From positions 1-64,000 of IMG/VR virus record IMGVR_UViG_3300045051_000081: DNA of 64,000 nucleotides; one strand, 5' to 3'. Positions within the stretch are counted from its first letter, which is position 1. Each line of letters starts with the position of its first letter. The stretch is from a virus. The translations under genes were made by a program, and so were the position numbers. Below the pieces are notes generated by a model, which made no database searches, was not told the origin of the DNA, and was given only the letters and a program-made list of their open reading frames with translations. Below, piece by piece: positions 53,286 through 60,070 of the stretch.

Positions 53286-53525
53286 ATGACATATGAGATC
53301 CAGCACATAGCCCGGATCAGGGAACTGGAAGCCGAGCTAGCCAAGGTACGCGAGGGGGCCGCGCTCATCGTGCATGCCCTGAACTGCGCAATCCAACTGA
53401 CAGAGGCTCTTATCACGTATATGCCGGATCAGAGCCCGTTGCATCCTAGTGTGGGTGCCTGCAAAGGCGCGCTGGACAACGCAATGCGAGCGATCAACGT
53501 GACGTTAAGGAACCCAGTCCCATGA
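53286..53525 (+). CDS. Unknown small helical protein
   Basis: 79 aa starting MTYEIQHIARIRELEAELAK; the frame also has an earlier in-frame ATG at 53250. It is mainly helical with a leucine-heptad start, then a hydrophobic helix (ALIVHALNCAIQLTEALITY). It is divergently transcribed from the RHH-tas transcript and coupled by ATGA to the next gene. No family was recognised. Confidence 0.65.
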   Translation: MTYEIQHIARIRELEAELAKVREGAALIVHALNCAIQLTEALITYMPDQSPLHPSVGACKGALDNAMRAINVTLRNPVP

Positions 53526-53965
53526 ACGGCTCCGACCCAATGCCAGAGCATGATAACGAGGTGGCACGGCTGAAGGCCGAGATCGAGCGGCTTGAGCACA
53601 ACCAGATCACCGCCTCGCACACCGCGATTGCACAGGCCGCCGCCATTCAGGCCCAGCATGCCAGCGCCAGCATGCGCGAGGCTGACGCCCAAATGCAGCG
53701 CGCTGATGCGCTCGACGCCAAATGCACACAGTTCACCAATGCGCTGATGCGGGCGATGAGCTTGATCGATGAGCTTCTCCGGGAGAATACAAGGCTCTGC
53801 GCTGCATCGGGCGACCCACCCAGCGTGAGATTATTCGCAGCCAAGAATAGCTTCGATGTGGCGATGCACAAGCTGTTGGGGGATGGTGATCAAGCAACCA
53901 CCACTGCTGACACTACCGAGGTCACTACGAGTCTGACAATCTCAACAGAAGGAGAAGCCAAATGA
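53522..53965 (+). CDS. Unknown coiled-coil protein
   Basis: 147 aa. The N-terminal 110 residues are a long Ala/Gln/Glu-rich coiled coil (EVARLKAEIERLEHNQITAS). It is coupled on both sides by overlap. The end is Thr/Glu-rich. The function is unknown. Confidence 0.65.
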   Translation: MNGSDPMPEHDNEVARLKAEIERLEHNQITASHTAIAQAAAIQAQHASASMREADAQMQRADALDAKCTQFTNALMRAMSLIDELLRENTRLCAASGDPPSVRLFAAKNSFDVAMHKLLGDGDQATTTADTTEVTTSLTISTEGEAK

Positions 53966-54756
53966 AGCACCTCGTTTTTCCCGAGCTAGTACGGGTCGCC
54001 AAGACCCAAGAGTTCAACCAATGGCTGGTTGCCGATGCCGTGCTCAAGGAGACCACCGAGAACAACACCGGCACCAAGGGCCTCATGGCGGCGCAGGAAG
54101 AACTCAAGGAGAACGGCGTCGAGTACACGATTGCGTACTTGAGACTTCTTCGACAAGCGGCGGAGATGTTCTCCCACAACCGCAGGCACAAGGGTCTTCC
54201 GCTGCGGGTACACTTCGCGGCGGGTCACCCGGATGCGCTGGATGTCATCGTGGCGGCTGCCGAGAAGGCGGGGAGGGCCGTCTCGCAGGCCTTCGTGGAA
54301 GATGTCCTTCGCGAAATCCGGGCCGAGGCGCGCGAGAAGGCCGCCGAGGAACGCAGACGGCTCCACAAGATGGAAGCCAAAGCAGCAGAGGAGGAACTCA
54401 AGGCCCAGACCCCCGAAGAAAGAGAGAAGGCCAAGGCCAAGCGCAAGAAGGCCCGTGCGAGACGCCAAGCCGTGCGCTCGCCCCGGCGCAAGGATCTGCC
54501 CGCCCCCGAGGAGAAGGATGTCAATCCGCTCGCGGCGCGCGCGCAGTTCATGAAGAACGCCAACGAGGCTCGCCGCCTCGCCAACAAGTCCCTCAAGCTG
54601 ATCAAGTCCAATCTTGACGAGTATTCGCCCGCCGCCATTGCAGGATTGCTGGACGCTTGCCTGACGGTCGCGAACACATGGCGAGAATCCGCCAACACGC
54701 TGGGATCCACCCAGCGCAAGAGCGGCAAAGGACTTCTGTCAGTGGTCAACGAGTAA
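53962..54756 (+). CDS. Unknown nucleic-acid-binding-like protein
   Basis: 264 aa. The N-terminal 110 residues are helical with alternating charge (KTQEFNQWLVADAVLKETTE, YTIAYLRLLRQAAEMFSHNR). A long Ala/Glu/Lys-rich coiled coil (about 115-165) follows, then a basic linker (KRKKARARRQAVRSPRRKDL). The C-terminal 65 residues are another helical domain (SLKLIKSNLDEYSPAAIAGL). The basic linker and coiled coil suggest DNA binding or a host-takeover role, but no family was recognised. Confidence 0.65.
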   Translation: MKHLVFPELVRVAKTQEFNQWLVADAVLKETTENNTGTKGLMAAQEELKENGVEYTIAYLRLLRQAAEMFSHNRRHKGLPLRVHFAAGHPDALDVIVAAAEKAGRAVSQAFVEDVLREIRAEAREKAAEERRRLHKMEAKAAEEELKAQTPEEREKAKAKRKKARARRQAVRSPRRKDLPAPEEKDVNPLAARAQFMKNANEARRLANKSLKLIKSNLDEYSPAAIAGLLDACLTVANTWRESANTLGSTQRKSGKGLLSVVNE

Positions 54757-54775
54757 GGATTAAGGATGGGATAAT

Positions 54776-55273
54776 ATGTCGATCATGTCGGAATACGCTG
54801 ACTTTCTGTACGACGCGCTCCCGTGCCGTACCTACGAAGATATCTTGGTGGAGATGAAGAAGACCTTCCCCGCCTTCACCCTGACGATGGTGAATAATAC
54901 TATACACTGGATCCGCGCGCACCAAGACGAGAACGATCCCGACTATCCCGGCTTCAACATCGCGTACATCAAGGTCGGAATGCCGGGATGGGACGAAGGG
55001 TTACGCATCTTCGCCATCAACAAGAACGACCCCTCATTCAAGTTCGATGACGACCAGAGAGACCACTTCGACAATGGCCTTCTGATGACGGCGCTAAGCG
55101 TGGACACCCGCATCCGGTTCCAGATCGAGATGCTGGAGGCTGGGCAAATCCACGAGGTCAGGCGGGTCTACCGCGAGGCCTACGAGGACTACGCCTATGC
55201 CCTGCAAGGAATGATCCGGGCCATCAAGCGGGCACAGCGGATCATCAAGGAGAAACAGAACGGAACAACCTGA
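54776..55273 (+). CDS. Unknown protein before the operon terminator
   Basis: 165 aa; a weak ribosome site (AAGGATGGGA) precedes the ATG. Helix-rich start (EYADFLYDALPCRTYEDILV), a mid beta part (FNIAYIKVGMPGWDEGLRIF) and C-terminal helices (REAYEDYAYALQGMIRAIKR). No known domain. It is the last gene of the plus-strand block and is followed by short repeats and a strong terminator. Confidence 0.65.
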   Translation: MSIMSEYADFLYDALPCRTYEDILVEMKKTFPAFTLTMVNNTIHWIRAHQDENDPDYPGFNIAYIKVGMPGWDEGLRIFAINKNDPSFKFDDDQRDHFDNGLLMTALSVDTRIRFQIEMLEAGQIHEVRRVYREAYEDYAYALQGMIRAIKRAQRIIKEKQNGTT

Positions 55274-55307
55274 CACTTCCCGGCACTTTCTGACACTTCC
55301 CGACACT
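55271..55307. repeat. Short direct repeats after the operon
   Basis: TGACACTTCCCG occurs twice (starts near 55271 and 55291), with related GGCACTTTC and CGACACT halves. They form four phased CACT-containing segments just before the terminator. They might bind a regulator or be a relic. Confidence 0.5.
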
Positions 55308-55315
55308 CAGCGTCA

Positions 55316-55353
55316 AGAGCCTCCAGATTCATCCTCTGGGGGCTCTTTAATTT
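55316..55353 (+). terminator. Intrinsic terminator of the plus-strand operon
   Basis: A 12-bp stem (AGAGCCTCCAGA with TCTGGGGGCTCT, one G-U pair) and a 7-base loop are followed by TTAATTT. It is placed 43 bases after the last plus-strand stop and overlaps the end of the minus-strand gene at 55347. Confidence 0.85.
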
Positions 55354-55499
55354 AAGGTCTTCCGACGAATGTAGGGTTTGCGTTGCGGGAAATCGGCCCA
55401 GAACCAGATGCCCTCGCGCGGGATCATTGGATATAGCTCCGGGAACGCTGGAAAAATCCCGGCCCACGGATGTAGCGCAAAGCCGTAACGCTCAGTCAT
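55347..55499 (-). CDS. Unknown small protein at the convergent end
   Basis: 50 aa starting MTERYGFALHPWAGIFPAFP. It is rich in aromatic residues and prolines and contains MIPREGIWFWADFP. It ends within the plus-strand terminator. It is supported by its continuous frame, sensible composition and position after the coiled-coil genes. Confidence 0.5.
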   Translation of the reverse strand: MTERYGFALHPWAGIFPAFPELYPMIPREGIWFWADFPQRKPYIRRKTLN

Positions 55500-55522
55500 C
55501 GACAGCCTTCAGCCCATCACAA

Positions 55523-55936
55523 TTATGGCTTGCTCTGTCCTGCACCACCAAGCCCACCACGGCCTAGACCGTAGTGAGCGCCGTGACGCTTGAGCACGTC
55601 CTCCAGCATCTCCTTGGTGGTGTGGCGCTCGGCCTTGAGCCGCTCGTTCTCCAGCCGCATCGGCATCTGCTCATTCTTGAGCCGCTCGTTCTCCGCCTTC
55701 AGGTTCTCGATATCGAGGCATAGCTGTTGCTGATCGGCGCGCAGCTTCTCACCCTCCTTACGCCAATCATCAAGCTCATCCTTGAGGTGCGCGTTCTTGG
55801 CGTGCAAATCCTCGTTCACAAGCGCCTTGTAAACTTCCACCTCACCTCGCAACCGTGCGATCTCGTCCAGCGCCGCGCGCAGGGCTATGTCGGCCTTCGC
55901 CATATTGGCGCGGCAAGGCTCGTGAATGTCGGTCAT
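55523..55936 (-). CDS. Unknown coiled-coil protein
   Basis: 137 aa from MTDIHEPCRANMAKADIALR; the longer frame upstream overlaps a separate small gene. It is almost entirely a Leu/Glu/Lys heptad coiled coil (about 15-110) with a Gly-rich end (GLGRGGLGGAGQ). It overlaps the upstream gene by ATGA. The function is unknown. Confidence 0.65.
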   Translation of the reverse strand: MTDIHEPCRANMAKADIALRAALDEIARLRGEVEVYKALVNEDLHAKNAHLKDELDDWRKEGEKLRADQQQLCLDIENLKAENERLKNEQMPMRLENERLKAERHTTKEMLEDVLKRHGAHYGLGRGGLGGAGQSKP

Positions 55937-56088
55937 GGCTTTTGCTCCAAGGCGCTGACGGTCAGTGCGGCTTGAGCCAGCGCCATCCACTTTTCTTTCC
56001 ATTCGTCTCGCTCGCGAGTTAGCCGCTCGATCTCGGCCTCCAGCTTCTCGCACTTATCCAACAGTCTCCCATATGCTCGCTCGCTCAT
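55933..56088 (-). CDS. Unknown small helical protein
   Basis: 51 aa starting MSERAYGRLLDKCEKLEAEI, one long charged helix. It is coupled (ATGA) to genes on both sides. Part of a run of four overlapping small genes. Confidence 0.6.
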   Translation of the reverse strand: MSERAYGRLLDKCEKLEAEIERLTRERDEWKEKWMALAQAALTVSALEQKP

Positions 56089-56285
56089 GGCTTAGGCTCT
56101 TTGGGCTCTTGGGGAGGCTCCTTAAAGAAGCCGCGCTCTTGCAGATCATCGATGACCTTGGCGGCGGTCTCCGAGAATATCCACCAGTTGGGCGAGCCAT
56201 CCGTGCTGTCAATCGGCTCGATTCCAACGATGCGGCACAACCCCATCGCAAGCACCTTCTTGGCGTGCTCGACTCTGGTCGTCAC
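56085..56285 (-). CDS. Unknown small protein
   Basis: 66 aa. The helical N-terminus (TTRVEHAKKVLAMGLCRIVG), a Trp-Trp motif (SPNWWIFSETAAKVIDDLQE) and a Pro/Glu/Lys tail are visible. It overlaps its neighbours by ATGA at both ends. No family was recognised. Confidence 0.62.
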   Translation of the reverse strand: MTTRVEHAKKVLAMGLCRIVGIEPIDSTDGSPNWWIFSETAAKVIDDLQERGFFKEPPQEPKEPKP

Positions 56286-56473
56286 AGCACCGCCCCTAGT
56301 TCGTTCATCAAATCCAACATCACGTTGGCGTTGAACTCGGTGGGCTCCTTGTAGCCGAGCATGTGATAACGGTAGGCCTTCTCGGCGGCCCGCTCGATGG
56401 CCTTGAGCCGCACGATCTCGGCATCCTTCTCCGCCAAGGCATTGTGCACCGCATCAACCTGAAAGCCGTTCAT
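56282..56473 (-). CDS. Unknown small helical protein
   Basis: 63 aa (MNGFQVDAVHNALAEKDAEI, AIERAAEKAYRYHMLGYKEP, ANVMLDLMNELG). It is helical with a basic center and is coupled to the next frame by ATGA. The function is unknown. Confidence 0.62.
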   Translation of the reverse strand: MNGFQVDAVHNALAEKDAEIVRLKAIERAAEKAYRYHMLGYKEPTEFNANVMLDLMNELGAVL

Positions 56474-56476
56474 GGC

Positions 56477-56731
56477 TTACCTCCAGCCTTGCCAAAAGCG
56501 CCGGGTCACCACCGGGTTTGCTATGATCGCTGCCGCTGCCGCCACAACCGGTATCCAGACGTGCGGCATCGCCAGCGGAGCGCGCGTCAAGGTCAGTAAC
56601 CCGGTCGCCTCCCGTGTAATGGTGTAGCCCAGCGCAACCTCCTGCCAGTCGTAAGGCACCGAGGTGCCCTCAACCTTCAACTGTGCCAAATGGCCCAGCC
56701 AAGGATCAACGAACTGATCGGAAATCGCCAT
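56477..56731 (-). CDS. Small membrane protein
   Basis: 84 aa from MAISDQFVDPWLGHLAQLKV. The N-terminal 55 residues are soluble and a C-terminal span (HVWIPVVAAAAAIIANPVV) ends in a basic tail (TRRFWQGWR). Its start nearly touches the divergent plus-strand gene at 56730. The function is unknown; a lysis or envelope role is possible. Confidence 0.6.
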   Translation of the reverse strand: MAISDQFVDPWLGHLAQLKVEGTSVPYDWQEVALGYTITREATGLLTLTRAPLAMPHVWIPVVAAAAAIIANPVVTRRFWQGWR

Positions 56732-57182
56732 GAAGCCTCCCGTCTGCCGCCTCTGCCACGAAGCCCACTGGGGTAGCTGCCCTACCTTCGCTGGCGAGCA
56801 TGTCCCCCGCCTCAGCAACCAGAGGAAGTCATGGCCACCCTCACGTCCACCTTCGTCTCCTGCCTCATCATCGTCGCCATCCTCAGTATCCCCGCCAGCC
56901 TCGCCCTCATCGTCATCGCCCACTACCTCAGCCGAGATGCTGCCGTCCGACAACCTCGTCACCCTGCGGCAACGGATCGCCGACCTCGAACTGCGGGTCA
57001 CCCAACTGGACGCACGCCTGACCAAAGCTGAAGCTGGCGTTGTGACAAAGAGGACAAAAGGGACAAAGTCCGAGGACAAACCTAGCGGGACAAAAGGGGG
57101 TCGTCCAGCAAGTTTGTCCCCCTCCGCTGCCGCACTCAAGAAACGCAGGCAGCGCGCCAAGCTAGCTAAAGAGGGGGGTTAG
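56730..57182 (+). CDS. Zinc-ribbon/coiled-coil protein with a Pro/Ser middle
   Basis: 150 aa. MKPPVCRLCHEAHWGSC (Cys/His cluster) is followed by a Pro/Ser-rich stretch (about 35-70). A leucine heptad helix (LRQRIADLELRVTQLDARLT) and a basic tail (LSPSAAALKKRRQRAKLAKE) complete it. The last part resembles phage DNA-binding proteins. The Pro/Ser tract coincides with a membrane-protein frame in another register, which may explain its composition. Confidence 0.6.
   Translation: MKPPVCRLCHEAHWGSCPTFAGEHVPRLSNQRKSWPPSRPPSSPASSSSPSSVSPPASPSSSSPTTSAEMLPSDNLVTLRQRIADLELRVTQLDARLTKAEAGVVTKRTKGTKSEDKPSGTKGGRPASLSPSAAALKKRRQRAKLAKEGG
56831..57031 (+). CDS. Possible overlapping membrane gene nested in the previous one
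   Basis: 66 aa in a second frame, with AGAGGAAG four bases before the ATG. The N-terminal half is a clean membrane helix (FVSCLIIVAILSIPASLALI, then VIAHYL), and the rest is basic and Pro-rich. Only the coincidence of a good ribosome site and a strong hydrophobic helix supports it. Confidence 0.35.
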   Translation: MATLTSTFVSCLIIVAILSIPASLALIVIAHYLSRDAAVRQPRHPAATDRRPRTAGHPTGRTPDQS

Positions 57183-57377
57183 CCAGTAGAAACCCGGATT
57201 AGCAATGAAATCAAGACGTTGGGGCCAAAGTATAAAAATTGGCCAGATTTTTCTGGGGGGGGCCTTCTCATATTTATAATTCTCGCGCCGGGGGGTGCCG
57301 GGGGGCCTCGCCCCTGCCCTGCCGCCTGCGCCGCCACGCCGCGCGCCTGCTGTCTCATGAACAGCGGCACAGCCACG

Positions 57378-57884
57378 CTATCCCCTTGATCCATCTATGC
57401 TATCGTCGCTGTTGCTCTCGCCGGGAAGCACAGGGGAAGCGGCGCGACCGCGCTTCCTACGTACCGGACGGCCCTCCGGTATGTCGGGAGTCTCCGGGAT
57501 CTGGGGAGACGGCGTCACATCGATAACCCCTTGTTCGCGCTTGGCTAACATCGCTTGGATGGCCTCGATGCCCGCTTCCAGTTGCTCGTCGCTCATGGCC
57601 TTCACGCCACCAGTGTGCGTGACCTCCAACTCGCGCGGCACCAGTAACACCAGCAACTTCAAGAAGATGGCAGGCGACTGACGCATGACCTTGTCGATGG
57701 CCTGCCGCCCTCCCGTCCTGAATGCGGCGTGCATCTCGCGTATGGTGTCGGCGTTCAACTCCCGGCGCGCACGCGATGCGCCACCGGGGTTGCCAGACGC
57801 ACCCGGCTCGAACCTCCCCTTGGCGTTGCGCTGTGCGGTGAGCTTGGCGTTGCTGGTGACCAACGCTGTCTGCCGATTGGACAT
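57378..57884 (-). CDS. terS: Probable terminase small subunit (DUF5681-like start)
   Basis: 168 aa from MSNRQTALVTSNAKLTAQRN. The segment KGRFEPGASGNPGGASRARR matches the DUF5681 start (K-G-x-F-x-P-G-x-S-G-N-P-G). REMHAAFRTGGRQAIDKVMR and QSPAIFLKLLVLLVPREL follow, the arrangement seen in small terminase-like proteins of related phages. The C-terminal third is acidic then basic. terL is over 7 kb away on the same strand, with the repeat array and other operons in between. DNA recognition for packaging is inferred. Confidence 0.6.
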   Translation of the reverse strand: MSNRQTALVTSNAKLTAQRNAKGRFEPGASGNPGGASRARRELNADTIREMHAAFRTGGRQAIDKVMRQSPAIFLKLLVLLVPRELEVTHTGGVKAMSDEQLEAGIEAIQAMLAKREQGVIDVTPSPQIPETPDIPEGRPVRRKRGRAASPVLPGESNSDDSIDGSRG

Positions 57885-57980
57885 GGTCTGACGGCCCTGT
57901 GCTGGGGGACAGAGGTGCCCTACATGCACCTGACTGTCTGGACGCCGCGACCCTAGCAGACCGTGGGCTGATCCGCCTAG

Positions 57981-58205
57981 CTAGGCTGCGCTCGCACCCG
58001 GCTGCGCCCTGTGGCATGGCCTGCACAGCCAGTGCGTCGTCAGCCTGCCACAGTCCCGGCAAGCGACCAGAGGTGAGCCACCCGCATCCGGCCAGTCACC
58101 AGCCGCAACCGGCCTGCCGTTGGCCACGAGGTGGCGCACCGGGCTCGCCGCGCCCTCGCTGCGGTCCCGTCGCTTGACCCGCTTCCATACGTGACCGTGT
58201 ACCAT
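57981..58205 (-). CDS. Small zinc-finger-like protein (uncertain)
   Basis: 74 aa. It contains VACRDCGRLTTHWLCRPCHR, two C-x2-C pairs that could bind one zinc, after a Gly/Arg N-terminal part. The ribosome site is weak (AGGTT). It lies upstream of terS on the same strand. Confidence 0.42.
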   Translation of the reverse strand: MVHGHVWKRVKRRDRSEGAASPVRHLVANGRPVAAGDWPDAGGSPLVACRDCGRLTTHWLCRPCHRAQPGASAA

Positions 58206-58241
58206 TGCAACCTAACCGCTAAGTGTGGCGCAGAAACCACA

Positions 58242-58257
58242 TAGGATTATAATCCTA
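58242..58257. promoter_or_regulatory. 16-bp perfect palindrome
   Basis: TAGGATTATAATCCTA is a perfect AT-rich palindrome, typical of a dimeric repressor or initiator site. Confidence 0.6.
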
Positions 58258-58516
58258 ACCGGGTAAGTAAGTGTTGCCCCACTGCATCACCTCACTTGGG
58301 GAGAGGAAGGAGAGAGACACACTGAACCACCGGAAGACCCCTTACTGATGCACCAGCCCTCGCTGCTGCTGCACGCGCGCGAGTCTCCGACCCGATTCGG
58401 CACTAGGTCAAATCGGCCTGTGGATAACACCATCGGTAGTAGTACCCCTGACATGTTGCGTAAATGCCACACTAGTGATGGTTACAACTGCAACGAGTAC
58501 ACAGATGGGGGCTGAC

Positions 58517-58553
58517 ACGATAGTTACATCGATAGAATCAGTGTAACTATCGT
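58517..58553. promoter_or_regulatory. 11-bp inverted repeat with GTTAC half-sites
   Basis: ACGATAGTTAC (58517-58527) and GTAACTATCGT (58543-58553) flank a 15-base center containing ATCGAT. They may be an operator pair or a stem. Confidence 0.6.
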
Positions 58554-58852
58554 ACTTGAACCGCTGCGCGAATCAAATCACATCCAGATATTCCATAACG
58601 TGTTCTCGCTACGTGCTCATTCGGATGCCTCTGGGAGCCCCTGCGGAGCCCGCTGGTGCGCTCCCGCGCCGACCATGTCAGGGTAGCGCCCCTCCCGGAT
58701 AAACGCACCAGCGGCGATTTCATCTGTGAGTTGTAGACCACAACTGTGAGCCTAAGTTCACACTCTTCGTTGACGTTGCACATAAGAAGAGTGGAACAAA
58801 CGTCGAACAATCGTTACACACGTAACAGATTAAATCTCCTCCCGGATAGGAC

Positions 58853-58912
58853 CGAGGGGTGGCGTTATGGCATGGGTGAGCGTATAACATCGTCATACCC
58901 CTCGCCGAGGGG
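58853..58912 (+). promoter_or_regulatory. Three-segment attenuator-like leader
   Basis: CGAGGGGT (58853-58860) can pair with ACCCCTCG (58897-58904). The same CCCCTC can instead pair with GAGGGG (58907-58912) to form a compact hairpin immediately before the gene leader at 58919. Mutually exclusive structures are typical of attenuators or translational switches. The function is inferred. Confidence 0.5.
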
Positions 58913-58932
58913 CCAACCGGAGTCTGACCATC

Positions 58933-59166
58933 ATGTCTCTCGAACAAGCCCTCGCAGTCGTCCAAGCCGCTGGCTATCGCGTCACCAAGCCCCGCGCTCC
59001 CAAGGCCAAGGCCCGCATGTTCAACGCGGTCGGCAAGCCCTTCTCCCCGTCATACGACCCCAACTACCGCATGAAGCACAAGGTGAGCACCGCGCACCTG
59101 TTCAAGCCCTACGGCAGCGACATGCGCCTCACCCCTTGGACCTTCACCGTCGCAGGGCAGGCGTGA
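58933..59166 (+). CDS. Unknown basic early protein
   Basis: 77 aa (MSLEQALAVVQAAGYRVTKP). The N-terminal helix-turn pattern (EQALAVVQAAGYRVTKPRAP) resembles small DNA-binding folds; the rest is basic. It is preceded by GGAGTCTGAC. First gene of the right operon. Confidence 0.62.
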   Translation: MSLEQALAVVQAAGYRVTKPRAPKAKARMFNAVGKPFSPSYDPNYRMKHKVSTAHLFKPYGSDMRLTPWTFTVAGQA

Positions 59167-59176
59167 CCCTTCGCAG

Positions 59177-59194
59177 CAGGCCCTGCGGGGCCTG
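59177..59194 (+). terminator. Hairpin after the first right-arm gene
   Basis: CAGGCCC (59177-59183), TGCG loop and GGGCCTG (59188-59194), extended outward by CTTCG/CGAAG. It lies 10 bases after a stop codon. There is no T tract, so it is a processing or weak termination stem. Confidence 0.5.
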
Positions 59195-59239
59195 TCACGA
59201 AGTGCCATCCCGGCCCTTCACAACAGGATGTCTGACACC

Positions 59240-60010
59240 ATGACGAACACTTGGACCAAGGCAAACGGCGCATGGGCGGTGCAATGCCCGACCCAGCAAG
59301 CCCCCGGCACGGTCGTGACCGTGACCAACCGCGCAGGCGAGCAGAAGACCGCCACACTGGGCGCGCTCGTGGCCTCCACCCGCTGGGGCTTCGTGTACGC
59401 GGTCGCACCGCAGGCCCGTGAGCCCCGCGTCGAGGCGCAGGTGGGCGACGTGGGCGGCATCATGGCCTTGTTCAACCGCACCGCCAAGCGCCTCAAGTTC
59501 CCGGCCATCATGCTGTACATCCCCGGCGTTGACGACATTGTCGTGCGCGTCAACGTGGCAGGCCCGCGCGCCAAGGTTCCGGGCTCCCTCACCATCACGG
59601 GCGAGCGCAGCATGGACGGCACCCGCCCATGGTACGGGCGCATCTTGCAGGATGGCACCTATCAGCCCTCGCGGGAGGCACCGGCAGGCATTGCTGAGCG
59701 CCTTGCACAGTTCGCTGCCGAGCCCGCCAAGATCGCCAGCGAGCACGGCAAGCTCACTGGGCGCTGCTGCTTCTGCAACCTCCCGCTGGGTGGCAACAGC
59801 CCCAACAGCCCCTCCGGGCGCAAGTCCTTGGCCGTGGGCTATGGCGAGACCTGCGCCGCCAATTGGGGCCTGCCGTGGGGCAAGGACAAGGAGGCCTTCG
59901 TGGCCGAGGGCGTGCCCGCCACCCCTGCCCGCAAGATCGATCTGGATGACAACCCCCTCGACTACGAGGGCGACGACTACGCGGGCACCCTTCGCTACCT
60001 GCGCGCCTGA
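59240..60010 (+). CDS. DUF6011-like zinc protein
   Basis: 256 aa from MTNTWTKANG, preceded by the leader variant GGATGTCTGAC; the ATG four codons earlier is within that leader. An N-terminal domain with beta strands (TVVTVTNRAGEQKTATLGAL) is followed by GRCCFCNLPLGGNSPNSPSG and GYGETCAANWGLPWG (about 180-215). These match the C-x2-C...GYG..C...WGLPW pattern of DUF6011. The function is unknown; a zinc-dependent nucleic acid role is common for such small domains. Confidence 0.72.
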   Translation: MTNTWTKANGAWAVQCPTQQAPGTVVTVTNRAGEQKTATLGALVASTRWGFVYAVAPQAREPRVEAQVGDVGGIMALFNRTAKRLKFPAIMLYIPGVDDIVVRVNVAGPRAKVPGSLTITGERSMDGTRPWYGRILQDGTYQPSREAPAGIAERLAQFAAEPAKIASEHGKLTGRCCFCNLPLGGNSPNSPSGRKSLAVGYGETCAANWGLPWGKDKEAFVAEGVPATPARKIDLDDNPLDYEGDDYAGTLRYLRA

Positions 60011-60013
60011 CCG

Positions 60014-60047
60014 TTGACAATCCACGCCCCTGTCACTATGACAGGGG
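60014..60047 (+). promoter_or_regulatory. Promoter-hairpin element before the AAA+ gene
   Basis: TTGACA (60014-60019), 17 bases, then TATGAC (60037-60042), a sigma70-like promoter. The -10 lies in a perfect hairpin (CCCCTGTCA 60027-60035 and TGACAGGGG 60039-60047) with a 3-base loop. The same combination recurs before 61777. Confidence 0.6.
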
Positions 60048-60070
60048 CTCAACCCTCTGAGGAGTCTGAC

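Larger units (their letters stand above)
58206..58918. promoter_or_regulatory. Non-coding control region between divergent operons
   Basis: About 700 bases without a convincing gene, between the terS side (minus) and the right early operon (plus). It is rich in inverted repeats: TAGGATTATAATCCTA (58242-58257), ACGATAGTTAC/GTAACTATCGT (58517-58553), CCGCTGGTGCG/CGCACCAGCGG (58650-58714), AGTTGT/ACAACT (near 58730) and GTTAC/GTAAC (near 58815). Several carry a GTTAC half-site. It is a likely promoter/operator region and possible replication origin; neither is proved. Confidence 0.6.
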
